Below, piece by piece: positions 8,142 through 16,323 of a stretch of DNA of 64,000 nt. The position numbers were made by a program, and so were the translations under genes. The stretch covers positions 333,501 to 397,500 of the forward strand of contig NZ_CP059997.1 in NCBI RefSeq assembly GCF_018736145.1. Direction: 5' to 3'. This DNA is from Amycolatopsis sp. CA-230715 (GTDB lineage: Bacteria; Actinomycetota; Actinomycetes; Mycobacteriales; Pseudonocardiaceae). Under the pieces are notes generated by a model. It searched no databases and had not been told where the DNA came from. It worked only from the letters and a program-made list of their open reading frames with translations. Every line of letters begins with the position of its first letter. Positions within the stretch are counted from its first letter, which is position 1.

Positions 8142-9293
8142 TCAGAGCCGTTCGATGATCGTGACGTTGGCGGTGCCGCCGCCTTCGCACATGGTCTGCA
8201 GGCCGTACCGGCCGCCGCGGCGTTCGAGTTCGTGCAGCAGCGTCGCGAACAGTTTCGTGCCGGTGGCGCCGATCGGGTGGCCGAGCGCGATCCCGCCGCC
8301 GTTGACGTTCACCCGCGCCGGGTCCGCGCCGGTTTCGTCGAGCCACGCCAGCACCACGCTCGCGAACGCCTCGTTGACCTCGAACAGGTCGATGTCGCCG
8401 ATCGCCAATCCGGTGCGGCGCAACGCGTGCGCGGTCGCCGGGATCGGGCCGGTGAGCATCCACACGGGATCGGCCGCGCGCACCGACAGGTGGTGGATGC
8501 GCGCCTTCGGGGTCAGCCCGTGCTCGGCGACGAACGCCTCGGAGGCGATCAGGGTCGCGCTCGCGCCGTCGGAGATCTGGCTCGCGACGGCCGCGGTGAG
8601 CGGGGATCCGTCGGCGAGGGGTTTCAACGACGCCATGCGCTCCGCGGTGGTGTCCCGCCTCGGCCCCTCGTCGTGGCGGAAGTCCCCGAACGGCACGGTT
8701 TCCGCGTCGAAACGGCCCTCGTCGATCGCCGCGAGCGCGCGCTGGTGGCTGGCGAGCGCGTACTCCTCCATCTGCTCGCGCGTGATGCCCCAGTGGTTCG
8801 CGATCATCTCGGCCGCGCGGAACTGCGAGACCTCGGCCGCGCCGTAGCGCTCCTGCCAGCCCGACGAACCGGTGAACGGGTCGTCAAAACCGTATTCGCG
8901 CCCGGCGAGCATGGCCGCGCTGATCGGGATCGCGCTCATGCTCTGCACGCCGCCCGCGAGCACCGCGTCCATGGTGCCGGACAGCACGGCCTGCGCGGCG
9001 AAGTGCACGGCCTGCTGGCTCGACCCGCACTGCCGGTCGACGGTCACGCCGGGCACGTGGTGCGGGAAACCCGCCGCGAGCCACGCCGTCCTGGCGATGT
9101 TGCCCGCCTGCGGGCCGAGGGTGTCGGTGCAGCCGAGGACCACGTCGTCGACCAGCGCCGGGTCCAGCCCGGCGCGCGTGAGCACCTCGGCGAGCACGTG
9201 CGCGGCGAGGTCCGCCGGGTGCACCGCGCTCAGCGCGCCGCCCCGCCTGCCGACGGGCGTGCGCACGGCGTCGATCACATACGCTTCGGCCAT
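8142..9293 (-). CDS. fadA6: Thiolase, steroid C/D-ring pathway (FadA6-like)
   Basis: Acyl-CoA thiolase of 383 residues. Active-site Cys89 lies in VDRQCGSSQQA; the His loop is GIALGHPIGATG and the second Cys is in MCEGGGTANV. It begins at the last base of the kstR2 stop region and is the last gene of the leftward operon fadE30-ipdF-kstR2-fadA6. FadA6 of the KstR2 regulon is placed in late thiolytic cleavage of ring C/D degradation products, releasing acetyl-CoA. The start at 9293 gives the canonical thiolase N-terminus AYVIDAVRTPVG; the frame upstream belongs to the antisense of kstR2. Confidence 0.88.
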   Translation of the reverse strand: MAEAYVIDAVRTPVGRRGGALSAVHPADLAAHVLAEVLTRAGLDPALVDDVVLGCTDTLGPQAGNIARTAWLAAGFPHHVPGVTVDRQCGSSQQAVHFAAQAVLSGTMDAVLAGGVQSMSAIPISAAMLAGREYGFDDPFTGSSGWQERYGAAEVSQFRAAEMIANHWGITREQMEEYALASHQRALAAIDEGRFDAETVPFGDFRHDEGPRRDTTAERMASLKPLADGSPLTAAVASQISDGASATLIASEAFVAEHGLTPKARIHHLSVRAADPVWMLTGPIPATAHALRRTGLAIGDIDLFEVNEAFASVVLAWLDETGADPARVNVNGGGIALGHPIGATGTKLFATLLHELERRGGRYGLQTMCEGGGTANVTIIERL

Positions 9294-9925
9294 CAAGGTT
9301 CCTTCCTGACCCGCTTGCGTTTCGCCGCGATCCCCTCGAGCAGGATGCCGAGGTACTGCTCGGCCACCGCGTCCGCGGAGAGCGCGCCGTCCGGGTTGTA
9401 CCAGCGCACCGCGACCCACACCGTGTCGCGGAGGAACCGGTAGGTCAGCTCGACGTCGAGATCGGCGCGGAACGCGCCTTCGGCGACGCCGTCGGTGAGA
9501 ATCCTGTTCCACAGCTTGCGGAACTCCGCGTTGCGCTCGGCGAGGTAGGCGAACCGCGGCAGCTGCGTCAGGTGCTTCGCCTCGTTCTGGTAGATCGCCA
9601 CCTCGGCCGGCCTGCGCTCGATGGCCTCGAACGACGCCGTCACCACGGCTTCGAGCGTCTTCCTCGGGCCGAGCCCGGCGGCGGTGATCTCCTGGTAGCT
9701 GCCGAACAGCTCGTCGAGGAACCCGGTCAGGATCTCGTCCGCCATCGACTCCTTCGAGTCGAAGTGGTGGTAGAGGCTGCCGGACAGGATGCCCGCCGCG
9801 TCCGCGATGTCCCGCACGGTCGTCGAGACGTACCCGCGTTCGGCGAACAGCTTCGCCGCCAGCGAGAGCAGTTCCGCCCGCCTCGACGAGCCACGTCCCT
9901 TGGTGTTCACGCCTTCCTCACGCAT
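9293..9925 (-). CDS. kstR2: TetR-family regulator of steroid ring C/D catabolism, KstR2
   Basis: 210 residues. The helix-turn-helix spans about 30-55 (TTVRDIADAAGILSGSLYHH), almost the textbook KstR2 sequence. The ligand domain has YQNEAKHL and the conserved DTVWVAVRWYNPDG segment. KstR2 is known to repress genes for degradation of the C/D-ring propionate (HIP) and to be released by HIP-CoA. It is translationally linked to ipdF upstream (8-bp overlap) and fadA6 downstream. An exact match to its operator consensus lies between fadE30 and fadD3, so it should regulate both operons including its own. Confidence 0.92.
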   Translation of the reverse strand: MREEGVNTKGRGSSRRAELLSLAAKLFAERGYVSTTVRDIADAAGILSGSLYHHFDSKESMADEILTGFLDELFGSYQEITAAGLGPRKTLEAVVTASFEAIERRPAEVAIYQNEAKHLTQLPRFAYLAERNAEFRKLWNRILTDGVAEGAFRADLDVELTYRFLRDTVWVAVRWYNPDGALSADAVAEQYLGILLEGIAAKRKRVRKEP

Positions 9926-10694
9926 GTTGCGAGCTTACGGAGAGCACCTCACCGGTGAGGTACGAGGCGTAGTCACTGGCGAGGAAGACCATCACGTTGG
10001 CCACCTCCCACGGTTCGGCGGCGCGACCGGACACCTCGCGCGCGGTGAGCTCGTCGAGCAGTTCGTCGGTGGTCACCTTGGCCAGGAACGGATGCATGGC
10101 CAGGCTCGGCGCGACCGCGTTGACCCGGATCCCGTGTCCGGCGACATCGACCGCGGCCGATCTCGTCAGCGCCATCACCCCGGCCTTCGCGGCCGCGTAG
10201 TGCGCCTGCTCGCCCTGCGCGCGCCAGCCGATCACCGAAGCGTTGTTGACCACCGCTCCCCCGCCGCCCTGCGCGATGAACCGCCGCAGCGCCGCACGGG
10301 TGGCGCGGAAGGTGCCGGTGAGCGTCACGTCGAGCACCCGGAACCATTCCTCGTCCGTCATGTCCACAATGGACTTTGACCCGCCGAGGCCCGCGTTGTT
10401 GACCACCACGTCGATCCGGCCGAAGTGCTCCGCGGCGCCGTCGAACAGCGCCTGGACCTGGTCCTCGTCGGTGACGTCGCACGCAATCGTGTGCACGGGG
10501 CCGAGTTCGCCCAGTTCCACGGCCTTCTCGGTGAGCCTGCGCTGGTGCCAATCGCTGAGCACAACGCGGGCGCCCTCTTCGAGCGCGCGCTTCGCGACGG
10601 CGGACCCGATCCCGGTCCCGGCGGCCGCGGTCACCACCACGACCTTGTCCCGCAACAGGTTCGCGCCTTCGGGGTACTTCGGCACCGCGATCAC
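9918..10694 (-). CDS. ipdF: Short-chain dehydrogenase, IpdF-like
   Basis: 258-residue classical SDR. The dinucleotide loop is TAAAGTGIG (22-30), NNAG at 99-102, and the catalytic Ser153, Tyr166 and Lys170 are all present (NNASVIG, YAAAK). The unusual TAAAGTG variant is shared with mycobacterial IpdF (Rv3559c). Its known role is oxidation of a ring hydroxyl of a HIP-derived CoA ester before ring D opening. It overlaps fadE30 by four bases upstream and kstR2 by eight downstream. The C-terminus ends in a short SSQHA tail with the usual TGEVL before it. Confidence 0.88.
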   Translation of the reverse strand: MIAVPKYPEGANLLRDKVVVVTAAAGTGIGSAVAKRALEEGARVVLSDWHQRRLTEKAVELGELGPVHTIACDVTDEDQVQALFDGAAEHFGRIDVVVNNAGLGGSKSIVDMTDEEWFRVLDVTLTGTFRATRAALRRFIAQGGGGAVVNNASVIGWRAQGEQAHYAAAKAGVMALTRSAAVDVAGHGIRVNAVAPSLAMHPFLAKVTTDELLDELTAREVSGRAAEPWEVANVMVFLASDYASYLTGEVLSVSSQHA

Positions 10695-11842
10695 GGACGG
10701 ACCTCCCTCGGCAGGCCGAGCACCCGCTCGGCGAGCACGTTTCGCTGGATTTCGTTGGAGCCGCCGTAGATCGTGTCCGCGCGGCTGAACAGGTAGAGCC
10801 GTTGCAAATCGTCGAGCCCCGCTTCGGCGTTGCTGGTGACGAGGGAACTGGCGCCGCGCACGCGCATCGCCAGCTCACCGAGTGCGCGATGCCAGTTCGC
10901 CCAGACCAGTTTGGACACTTCCGCCACGCCCGGCGAGGAGTCGCCGAGCGTGCGCACGGCGTGCGCACGCATGACTTCGAGCCCCATCCGCGCCCGTGCC
11001 AGCGCGTTCGCCAGCACCGGATCGCCCAGCGCGCCGTTCTCCCGCGCGAGCGCCACCAGTTCGTCCAGCTCGCGGCGGAACCCGACCTGCTGGCCGAGCG
11101 TGGCGACCCCGCGTTCGAACGCGAGCGTGCCCATCGCGACGCGCCAGCCCTCACCCGGTTCGCCGACCACGAGGTCGCGAGCCGTGCGAGCGCCGTCGAA
11201 GAAGACTTCGTTGAACTCCGCGGTGCCGGTGAGCTGCCGGATCGGGCGCACTTCGACACCGGGCTGGTCGAGCGGCACCAGCAGGTACGACAGGCCGTGG
11301 TGGCGCTTCGACCCCGGTTCGGTCCTGGCCAGCACGAAGCACCAGTCGGCGACGTGCGCGAGCGAGGTCCACACCTTCTGCCCGTGCAGCACCCATTCCC
11401 CGCCGTCGAGCCTGGCCGTGGTGGACACGGCCGCGAGATCGGACCCGGCGCCCGGCTCCGAATAACCCTGGCACCACAGCTCTTCGACGCGCAGGATCGC
11501 GGGGAGAAACCGGCGCCGCTGCTCCGGCGTGCCGAACGCGATGAGCGTCGGGCCGAGAAGTTCCTGGCCGAGATGACTCACCCGCGCCGGGGCGCGGGAG
11601 CGCGCGTACTCCTCGTGGAAGATCACCTGCCGCGCGAGGCTCGCGCCGCGGCCGCCGTGCTCGACCGGCCAGCCGATGCCGTTCCAGCCGCCCTCGGCGA
11701 GCCGCCGTTCCCACGCGAGTCTGCGGTCGAACTCCTCGTGCTCCCGGCCGGGGCCGCCGAGCCCGCGCACGGACGTGAACTCGCCGGAGAGGTTTTCTTC
11801 GAGCCACGACCGGATTTCCGCCCGGAACTCGGTGTCGGTCAC
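10691..11842 (-). CDS. fadE30: Acyl-CoA dehydrogenase, FadE30-like
   Basis: 383 residues with the full three-domain acyl-CoA dehydrogenase fold: the flavin motif WCQGYSEPGAGSDLA, then W-VLHGQKVWTS, and the C-terminal YGGSNEIQRNVLAERVLGLPR. The residue that is Glu in medium-chain enzymes (IYEGT) is Gly here, as is common in steroid-pathway FadE proteins. FadE30 oxidises the CoA ester made by FadD3. First gene of the leftward operon, starting 82 bp from fadD3 across the KstR2 operator. Confidence 0.88.
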   Translation of the reverse strand: MTDTEFRAEIRSWLEENLSGEFTSVRGLGGPGREHEEFDRRLAWERRLAEGGWNGIGWPVEHGGRGASLARQVIFHEEYARSRAPARVSHLGQELLGPTLIAFGTPEQRRRFLPAILRVEELWCQGYSEPGAGSDLAAVSTTARLDGGEWVLHGQKVWTSLAHVADWCFVLARTEPGSKRHHGLSYLLVPLDQPGVEVRPIRQLTGTAEFNEVFFDGARTARDLVVGEPGEGWRVAMGTLAFERGVATLGQQVGFRRELDELVALARENGALGDPVLANALARARMGLEVMRAHAVRTLGDSSPGVAEVSKLVWANWHRALGELAMRVRGASSLVTSNAEAGLDDLQRLYLFSRADTIYGGSNEIQRNVLAERVLGLPREVRP

Positions 11843-11898
11843 GCCTTTACCTCCGTCCGGGCTGTCGACAGCGGGCGCCGTCCTGCGTAGGCTACCCT

Positions 11899-11912
11899 AC
11901 CAAGCACTTGCT
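11899..11912. promoter_or_regulatory. KstR2 operator between fadE30 and fadD3
   Basis: ACCAAGCACTTGCT matches the published KstR2 consensus AnCAAGnnCTTGnT at every defined position. It lies 12 bp upstream of the fadD3 start and 57 bp upstream of fadE30, so a bound repressor would block both divergent operons. The fadD3 ribosome site AGGGAG immediately follows it. Confidence 0.92.
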
Positions 11913-11923
11913 AGGGAGAGTTG

Positions 11924-13438
11924 ATGACCGAGCAAACCACTCCCGGCGCGCTCATCGCCGCCGCACGGCGCTTCGGCGCGCGAGAGGCGCTCGTCGACGG
12001 CACCGTCCGCGTCACCTACGAACAGCTCCTCGACCACGTCCGCCGCTGCGCCGGGTTCTTCACCGCGCGGGGCGTCCGTCCCGGCGACCGGGTGGCGGTG
12101 AACGCGCCCAACACCTGGCACTGGGTGGTCGCCGCGCTCGGCGCGCACTACGCGGGCGCCGCGCTGGTCCCGGTCAACACCCGGTTCACCGCCGCGGAAA
12201 CGGCCGACATCCTCACCAGGAGCGGGGCGGTCGCGCTGGTCGTCACCGGCCAGTTCCTCGGCACCGACCGGCTCGCGGCGCTGAGCCGCACGGGCACCGT
12301 CCCCGGCATCGTGCTGCGCGTCCCGGTCGAAGGCGAGGAGCCGCCGCGCGAAGGCGTCACCGAATGGTCCGCTTTGGACGGATTCGATGCGGCCCCAGCG
12401 CCGCTCGTGTCCCGGGACGACGTCAGCGACATCCTGTTCACCTCGGGCACCACCGGCCGCAGCAAGGGCGCGATGAGCAGCCACCGCCAGGCGCTCGGCG
12501 TCGCGGCGGCGTGGGCGGATCACGTGGGGCTCACCGCGGAGGACCGCTACCTCGTGGTCAACCCGTTCTTCCACAGCTTCGGCTACAAGGCGGGCATCCT
12601 GGCCGCGCTCCTGAACGGCGCGACGCTCGTCCCGCAAGCCACCTTCGACGTCACCGAGGCGCTGCGGATCATCGAGCGCGAGCGGATCACCGTGCTGCCC
12701 GGCGCGCCCACCATCCACCAGTCCCTTGTGGACCATCCACAGCGGACCGAACGGGACCTGTCCAGCCTCCGCGTCGCGGTCACCGGCGCGGCGACGGTCC
12801 CGGTGCGCCTGGTCGAGCGGATGCGCGACGAGCTGGGGTTCGGCACCGTGCTCACCGCATACGGGCTCACCGAAGCCGTCGTGGTGACGATGTGCGACGC
12901 TGGCGACGACCCGCAGACGGTCGCCACCACCTCGGGACGGCCCACGGCGGGGTTCGAGGTGAAGATCGCGGACTCCGGCGAGATCCTGCTGCGCGGGCCC
13001 AACGTGATGCTCGGCTACCTCGACGACCCCGAGGCGACCGCCGCCGCGATCGACGCCGACGGCTGGCTGCACACCGGTGACGTCGGCGCCCTCGACGACC
13101 GCGGGTACCTGCGGATCACCGACCGGATCAAGGACCTCTACATCTGCGGCGGGTTCAACGTCTACCCCGCCGAGGTGGAGCAGGTGATCTCGCGGCTGCC
13201 CGGAGTGTCCGAAGTGGCCGTCGTCGGCATGCCGGACCAGCGCCTCGGCGAGGTCGGGCTCGCGCACATCGTGGCATCGCCCGGCCAGGAGCTGGACGAG
13301 GAAACCGTGCTCGGGCACTGCCGCGAGCTGCTGGCCAACTACAAAGTCCCCCGGCGCGTCCGGTTCGCCGCCGAGCTGCCGAGGAACGCGTCGGGAAAGG
13401 TGCTGAAACGAGTGCTGCGGGAGCGAACCGATGGCTGA
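11924..13438 (+). CDS. fadD3: HIP-CoA ligase, FadD3-like acyl-CoA synthetase
   Basis: 504-residue ANL-superfamily ligase. The AMP-binding P-loop is TSGTTGRSKG at 173-182, with YGLTEA, the hinge and the C-terminal catalytic Lys in NASGKVLKRVL near 493. FadD3 activates the C/D-ring propionate (HIP) left after side chain and A/B rings are removed, making the CoA ester that also relieves KstR2. ATG at 11924 rather than the adjoining TTG; AGGGAGAG precedes it. It heads the rightward operon and its stop overlaps the next start by eight bases. Confidence 0.9.
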   Translation: MTEQTTPGALIAAARRFGAREALVDGTVRVTYEQLLDHVRRCAGFFTARGVRPGDRVAVNAPNTWHWVVAALGAHYAGAALVPVNTRFTAAETADILTRSGAVALVVTGQFLGTDRLAALSRTGTVPGIVLRVPVEGEEPPREGVTEWSALDGFDAAPAPLVSRDDVSDILFTSGTTGRSKGAMSSHRQALGVAAAWADHVGLTAEDRYLVVNPFFHSFGYKAGILAALLNGATLVPQATFDVTEALRIIERERITVLPGAPTIHQSLVDHPQRTERDLSSLRVAVTGAATVPVRLVERMRDELGFGTVLTAYGLTEAVVVTMCDAGDDPQTVATTSGRPTAGFEVKIADSGEILLRGPNVMLGYLDDPEATAAAIDADGWLHTGDVGALDDRGYLRITDRIKDLYICGGFNVYPAEVEQVISRLPGVSEVAVVGMPDQRLGEVGLAHIVASPGQELDEETVLGHCRELLANYKVPRRVRFAAELPRNASGKVLKRVLRERTDG

Positions 13439-14270
13439 TGAAGTGCGCTACGAGGTACGGGGACCGGTCGCGGTCGTCACGATGAACCGCCCCGACTACC
13501 GCAACGCCCAGAACTCCGCGATGACCTACGCGCTCGACGCCGCGTTCACCCGTGCCGTCGACGACGACGCGGTGAAGGTGATCGTGCTGGCCGGGGAGGG
13601 CAAGCACTTCTCGGCCGGGCACGACATCGGCTCCCCCGGCCGGGACGCCGACGTGTCGTTCGAGCGCAAGGCGGTGCTGTGGTGGGACCACGTCGGCAGG
13701 TCCGGCGGGGACCAGCGGTTCGCGCGCGAGGCCGAGGTGTACCTCGGGATGTGCCGCCGCTGGCGCGAAATCCCGAAACCGATGATCGCGAGCGTGCAGG
13801 GCGCGTGCGTGGCGGGCGCGCTGATGCTGGCCTGGGTGTGCGATCTGATCGTCGCCGCCGAGGACGCGTTCTTCTCCGATCCCGTGGTGCGCATGGGAAT
13901 TCCCGGCGTCGAGTACTTCGCGCACCCGTGGGTGCTCGGGCCGAGGGCGGCGAAGGAGGTGCTGTTCACCGGCCGCCGGTTCAGCGCCGCCGAGGCGAAG
14001 GAGTGGGGCATGCTCAACCGGGTCGTGCCGAGAGACGACCTCGCCGACGAGACGTTCGCGCTCGCCGAGACGATCGCGGCGATGCCGTCGTTCGGGCTCG
14101 CGCTGGCGAAGAAGGCGGTCAACCAGGCCGAGGACCTGATGGGCATGCGGTCCGGAATGGACTCCGTGTTCGGGTTGCACCACTTCGCGCACGCGCACAA
14201 CGCCGAAGTGTCCGATGGGGACTCGCTCGGCGGGCAGGACGCGCGCTCGATGCGGGACGGGGCGCGGTGA
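13431..14270 (+). CDS. Crotonase-fold enzyme without the two canonical glutamates
   Basis: 279 residues of enoyl-CoA hydratase/isomerase fold. The first oxyanion element is HFSAGHDI and the second is GACVAGALMLAWVCD. Aligned by eye to classical enoyl-CoA hydratase, the positions of both catalytic Glu (in GGGCEL and PEILLG) are Met and Val here (AGALML; DPVVRMG). It is therefore probably not a simple hydratase; a C-C hydrolase, isomerase or an acid-base set placed elsewhere is more likely. It lies between fadD3 and fadE31, which are adjacent in M. tuberculosis, and overlaps both. The EchA20 ring-D hydrolase is usually beside ipdAB, so identity with EchA20 is not assumed. Confidence 0.8.
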   Translation: MADEVRYEVRGPVAVVTMNRPDYRNAQNSAMTYALDAAFTRAVDDDAVKVIVLAGEGKHFSAGHDIGSPGRDADVSFERKAVLWWDHVGRSGGDQRFAREAEVYLGMCRRWREIPKPMIASVQGACVAGALMLAWVCDLIVAAEDAFFSDPVVRMGIPGVEYFAHPWVLGPRAAKEVLFTGRRFSAAEAKEWGMLNRVVPRDDLADETFALAETIAAMPSFGLALAKKAVNQAEDLMGMRSGMDSVFGLHHFAHAHNAEVSDGDSLGGQDARSMRDGAR

Positions 14271-15394
14271 TGGATCTCGACCTGGACGACCGCGCGGCCG
14301 GGTTCCGCGACGAGGTGCGGGCGTGGCTGGCGGAAAACGTGCCGAAGACCCCGCTCGCTTCCTTCGATACCGCAACGGGTTTCGAAGAACATCGCGCGTG
14401 GGAAGCGAAACTGGCCGACGCCCGGCTCTCGGTGGTCTCGTGGCCGGAAGAATTCGGCGGCCAGGACCGGACCCTGCTGGAATGGGTGCTCTTCGAAGAG
14501 GAGTACTACGCGGCGCGCGCGCCGGGGCGGGTGAGCCAGAACGGCATCTTCATGCTCGCGCCCACCCTGTTCTCCCACGGCACGGACGAGCAGCGGCACC
14601 GGATCCTGCCCGCGATGGCGCGCGGGCAGGAGATCTGGGCACAGGCCTGGTCCGAACCGGAGGCGGGCAGCGACATCGCGGCGCTGCGCTCGACCGCGCG
14701 CCGGACCGAGGGCGGCTGGCTGCTCACCGGCCAGAAGACGTGGAGCTCACGCGCCTCGTTCGCGGACCGCGCGTTCGGGCTCTTCCGCTCGGATCCCGAA
14801 GCGCGGCGGCACCACGGGCTGACCTACGTCATGGTGGACCTGCGCGCCGAGGGCGTCACCGTGCGGCCGATCCCCCAGCTCGACGGCGAACCGGGATTCG
14901 CGGAGCTGTTCTTCGACGACGTGTTCGTGCCCGACCGCGACGTGATCGGCGAACCGGGCGAGGGCTGGCGGGTGGCGATGACCACAGCGAACAACGAGCG
15001 CGGGCTTTCCTTGCGCAGTCCGGGACGCTTCCTCGCCGCCGCGGACGCGTTGGTGCGCGAGTGGCGGGACGCGGGACGGCCTGCCGGGACGGCGGAGCGC
15101 GTCGCCGACGCGTGGATCGGCGCGCGGGCCTACCAGCTCTACACCTTCGGCACGGTGTCGCGCCTCGAAGCGGGCGGGAAGCTGGGGCCGGAGTCCAGTG
15201 TGAACAAGCTCTTCTGGTCCCGGCTCGACGTGGACCTGCACGAGACCGCGCTCGATCTGCTCGGCCCCGAGGCCGAGGTCGGTCCCGAGTGGACGGACGG
15301 CTGGCTGTTCTCGCTCGCCGGGCCGATCTACGGCGGCACCGACCAGATCCAGCGCTCCACCGTCGCCGAACGCGTACTGGGGCTGCCGCGATGA
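14270..15394 (+). CDS. fadE31: Acyl-CoA dehydrogenase, FadE31-like
   Basis: 374 residues. Contains QAWSEPEAGSDIA for flavin/substrate contact, a GWLLTGQKTWSS strand and the C-terminal YGGTDQIQRSTVAERVLGLPR. The base position of YEGT-type enzymes is Gly. In mycobacteria FadE31 forms alpha2beta2 heterotetramers with FadE32 or FadE33, so catalytic residues are shared out between subunits. The ATG at 14270 uses the last base of the preceding stop codon. It is coupled by an ATGA overlap to the next gene. Confidence 0.85.
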   Translation: MDLDLDDRAAGFRDEVRAWLAENVPKTPLASFDTATGFEEHRAWEAKLADARLSVVSWPEEFGGQDRTLLEWVLFEEEYYAARAPGRVSQNGIFMLAPTLFSHGTDEQRHRILPAMARGQEIWAQAWSEPEAGSDIAALRSTARRTEGGWLLTGQKTWSSRASFADRAFGLFRSDPEARRHHGLTYVMVDLRAEGVTVRPIPQLDGEPGFAELFFDDVFVPDRDVIGEPGEGWRVAMTTANNERGLSLRSPGRFLAAADALVREWRDAGRPAGTAERVADAWIGARAYQLYTFGTVSRLEAGGKLGPESSVNKLFWSRLDVDLHETALDLLGPEAEVGPEWTDGWLFSLAGPIYGGTDQIQRSTVAERVLGLPR

Positions 15395-16323
15395 AGTTCC
15401 TCTTGTCCGAAGAGCAGGAGCGGTTCGCCGCGAGCCTCGACGACCTGCTGACCAGTCGCGAAGTCGACTCGGCGACGCGCGCGTGGGCGCGCGGCGAGCA
15501 CGACGAGGGGCGCAAGCTGTGGCGGGAACTCGCCGAAATCGGCGTCACCGCGCTCGGCGTCCCCGAGCGGTACGACGGGCTCGGCGCGAGCGATCTCGAT
15601 CTCGTGGTGGCATTCGACCGGCTCGGGTACCACGCGGTCCCCGGCCCGTGGACGGACACCGTCGCGGTCCTGCCCGCGCTGCTCGACGACGAACTGCTCG
15701 CCGGGGTCGCGGCGGGCGAAACACTCGCCTCGGTCGCATTCCCGCCGCACGTGCCGTACGCACTCGACGCCGATGTCGCAGACACCCGGGTCGCGGTCGA
15801 CGGCACGGGGCTCCACGTCTTCCACCCCGCCACCCGATTGTCCTCAGTGGACGGAGCACGGCGACTGTTCCGCGTCGAGCCGGGTGAGCGCATCGGTGAG
15901 GCGGATCCGGCGCGCGCCTTCGAACTCGGCGCGCTGGCGACCGCGGCTTACCTGCTCAGCGCCGGGCGGTGGCTGCTCGACGCCTCGGTGGAGCACGCGA
16001 AGCAGCGGCACCAGTACGGGAAGCCGATCGGAAGCTTCCAGGCCGTCAAGCATCTGCTCGCCGACGTAGTCACGGAACTCGAACTGGCCAGGCCGCTCGT
16101 GCACGCCGCCGCGCTGACGCTGACCGCGCGGGACGTGTCCGCGGCGAAGGTCGCGGCGGGCCGGGCGGCGCACCTGGCCGCGCGGACGGGCCTGCAGGTG
16201 CACGGTGCGATCGGCTACACCGGCGAGCACCCGCTGGGGCTGCGGCTGACCAAGGTCCGCGCGCTGCTGGGCGCGTGGGGCACGCCCGCCTTCCACCGCG
16301 CGCGCGTGCTGGAGGCCACGTGA
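15391..16323 (+). CDS. fadE32: Acyl-CoA dehydrogenase, FadE32-like short subunit
   Basis: 310 residues, shorter than standard acyl-CoA dehydrogenases, with a reduced middle beta domain. The C-terminal flavin-binding part is intact: AKQRHQYGKPIGSFQAVKH, QVHGAIGYTGEHPLGLRL. This truncated architecture is that of the beta-type subunits of actinobacterial heterotetrameric steroid dehydrogenases. Starts within the fadE31 stop (ATGA) and its own stop overlaps the fadE33 GTG. Expected to act with FadE31 on a dicarboxylic CoA intermediate after ring opening. Confidence 0.85.
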   Translation: MKFLLSEEQERFAASLDDLLTSREVDSATRAWARGEHDEGRKLWRELAEIGVTALGVPERYDGLGASDLDLVVAFDRLGYHAVPGPWTDTVAVLPALLDDELLAGVAAGETLASVAFPPHVPYALDADVADTRVAVDGTGLHVFHPATRLSSVDGARRLFRVEPGERIGEADPARAFELGALATAAYLLSAGRWLLDASVEHAKQRHQYGKPIGSFQAVKHLLADVVTELELARPLVHAAALTLTARDVSAAKVAAGRAAHLAARTGLQVHGAIGYTGEHPLGLRLTKVRALLGAWGTPAFHRARVLEAT

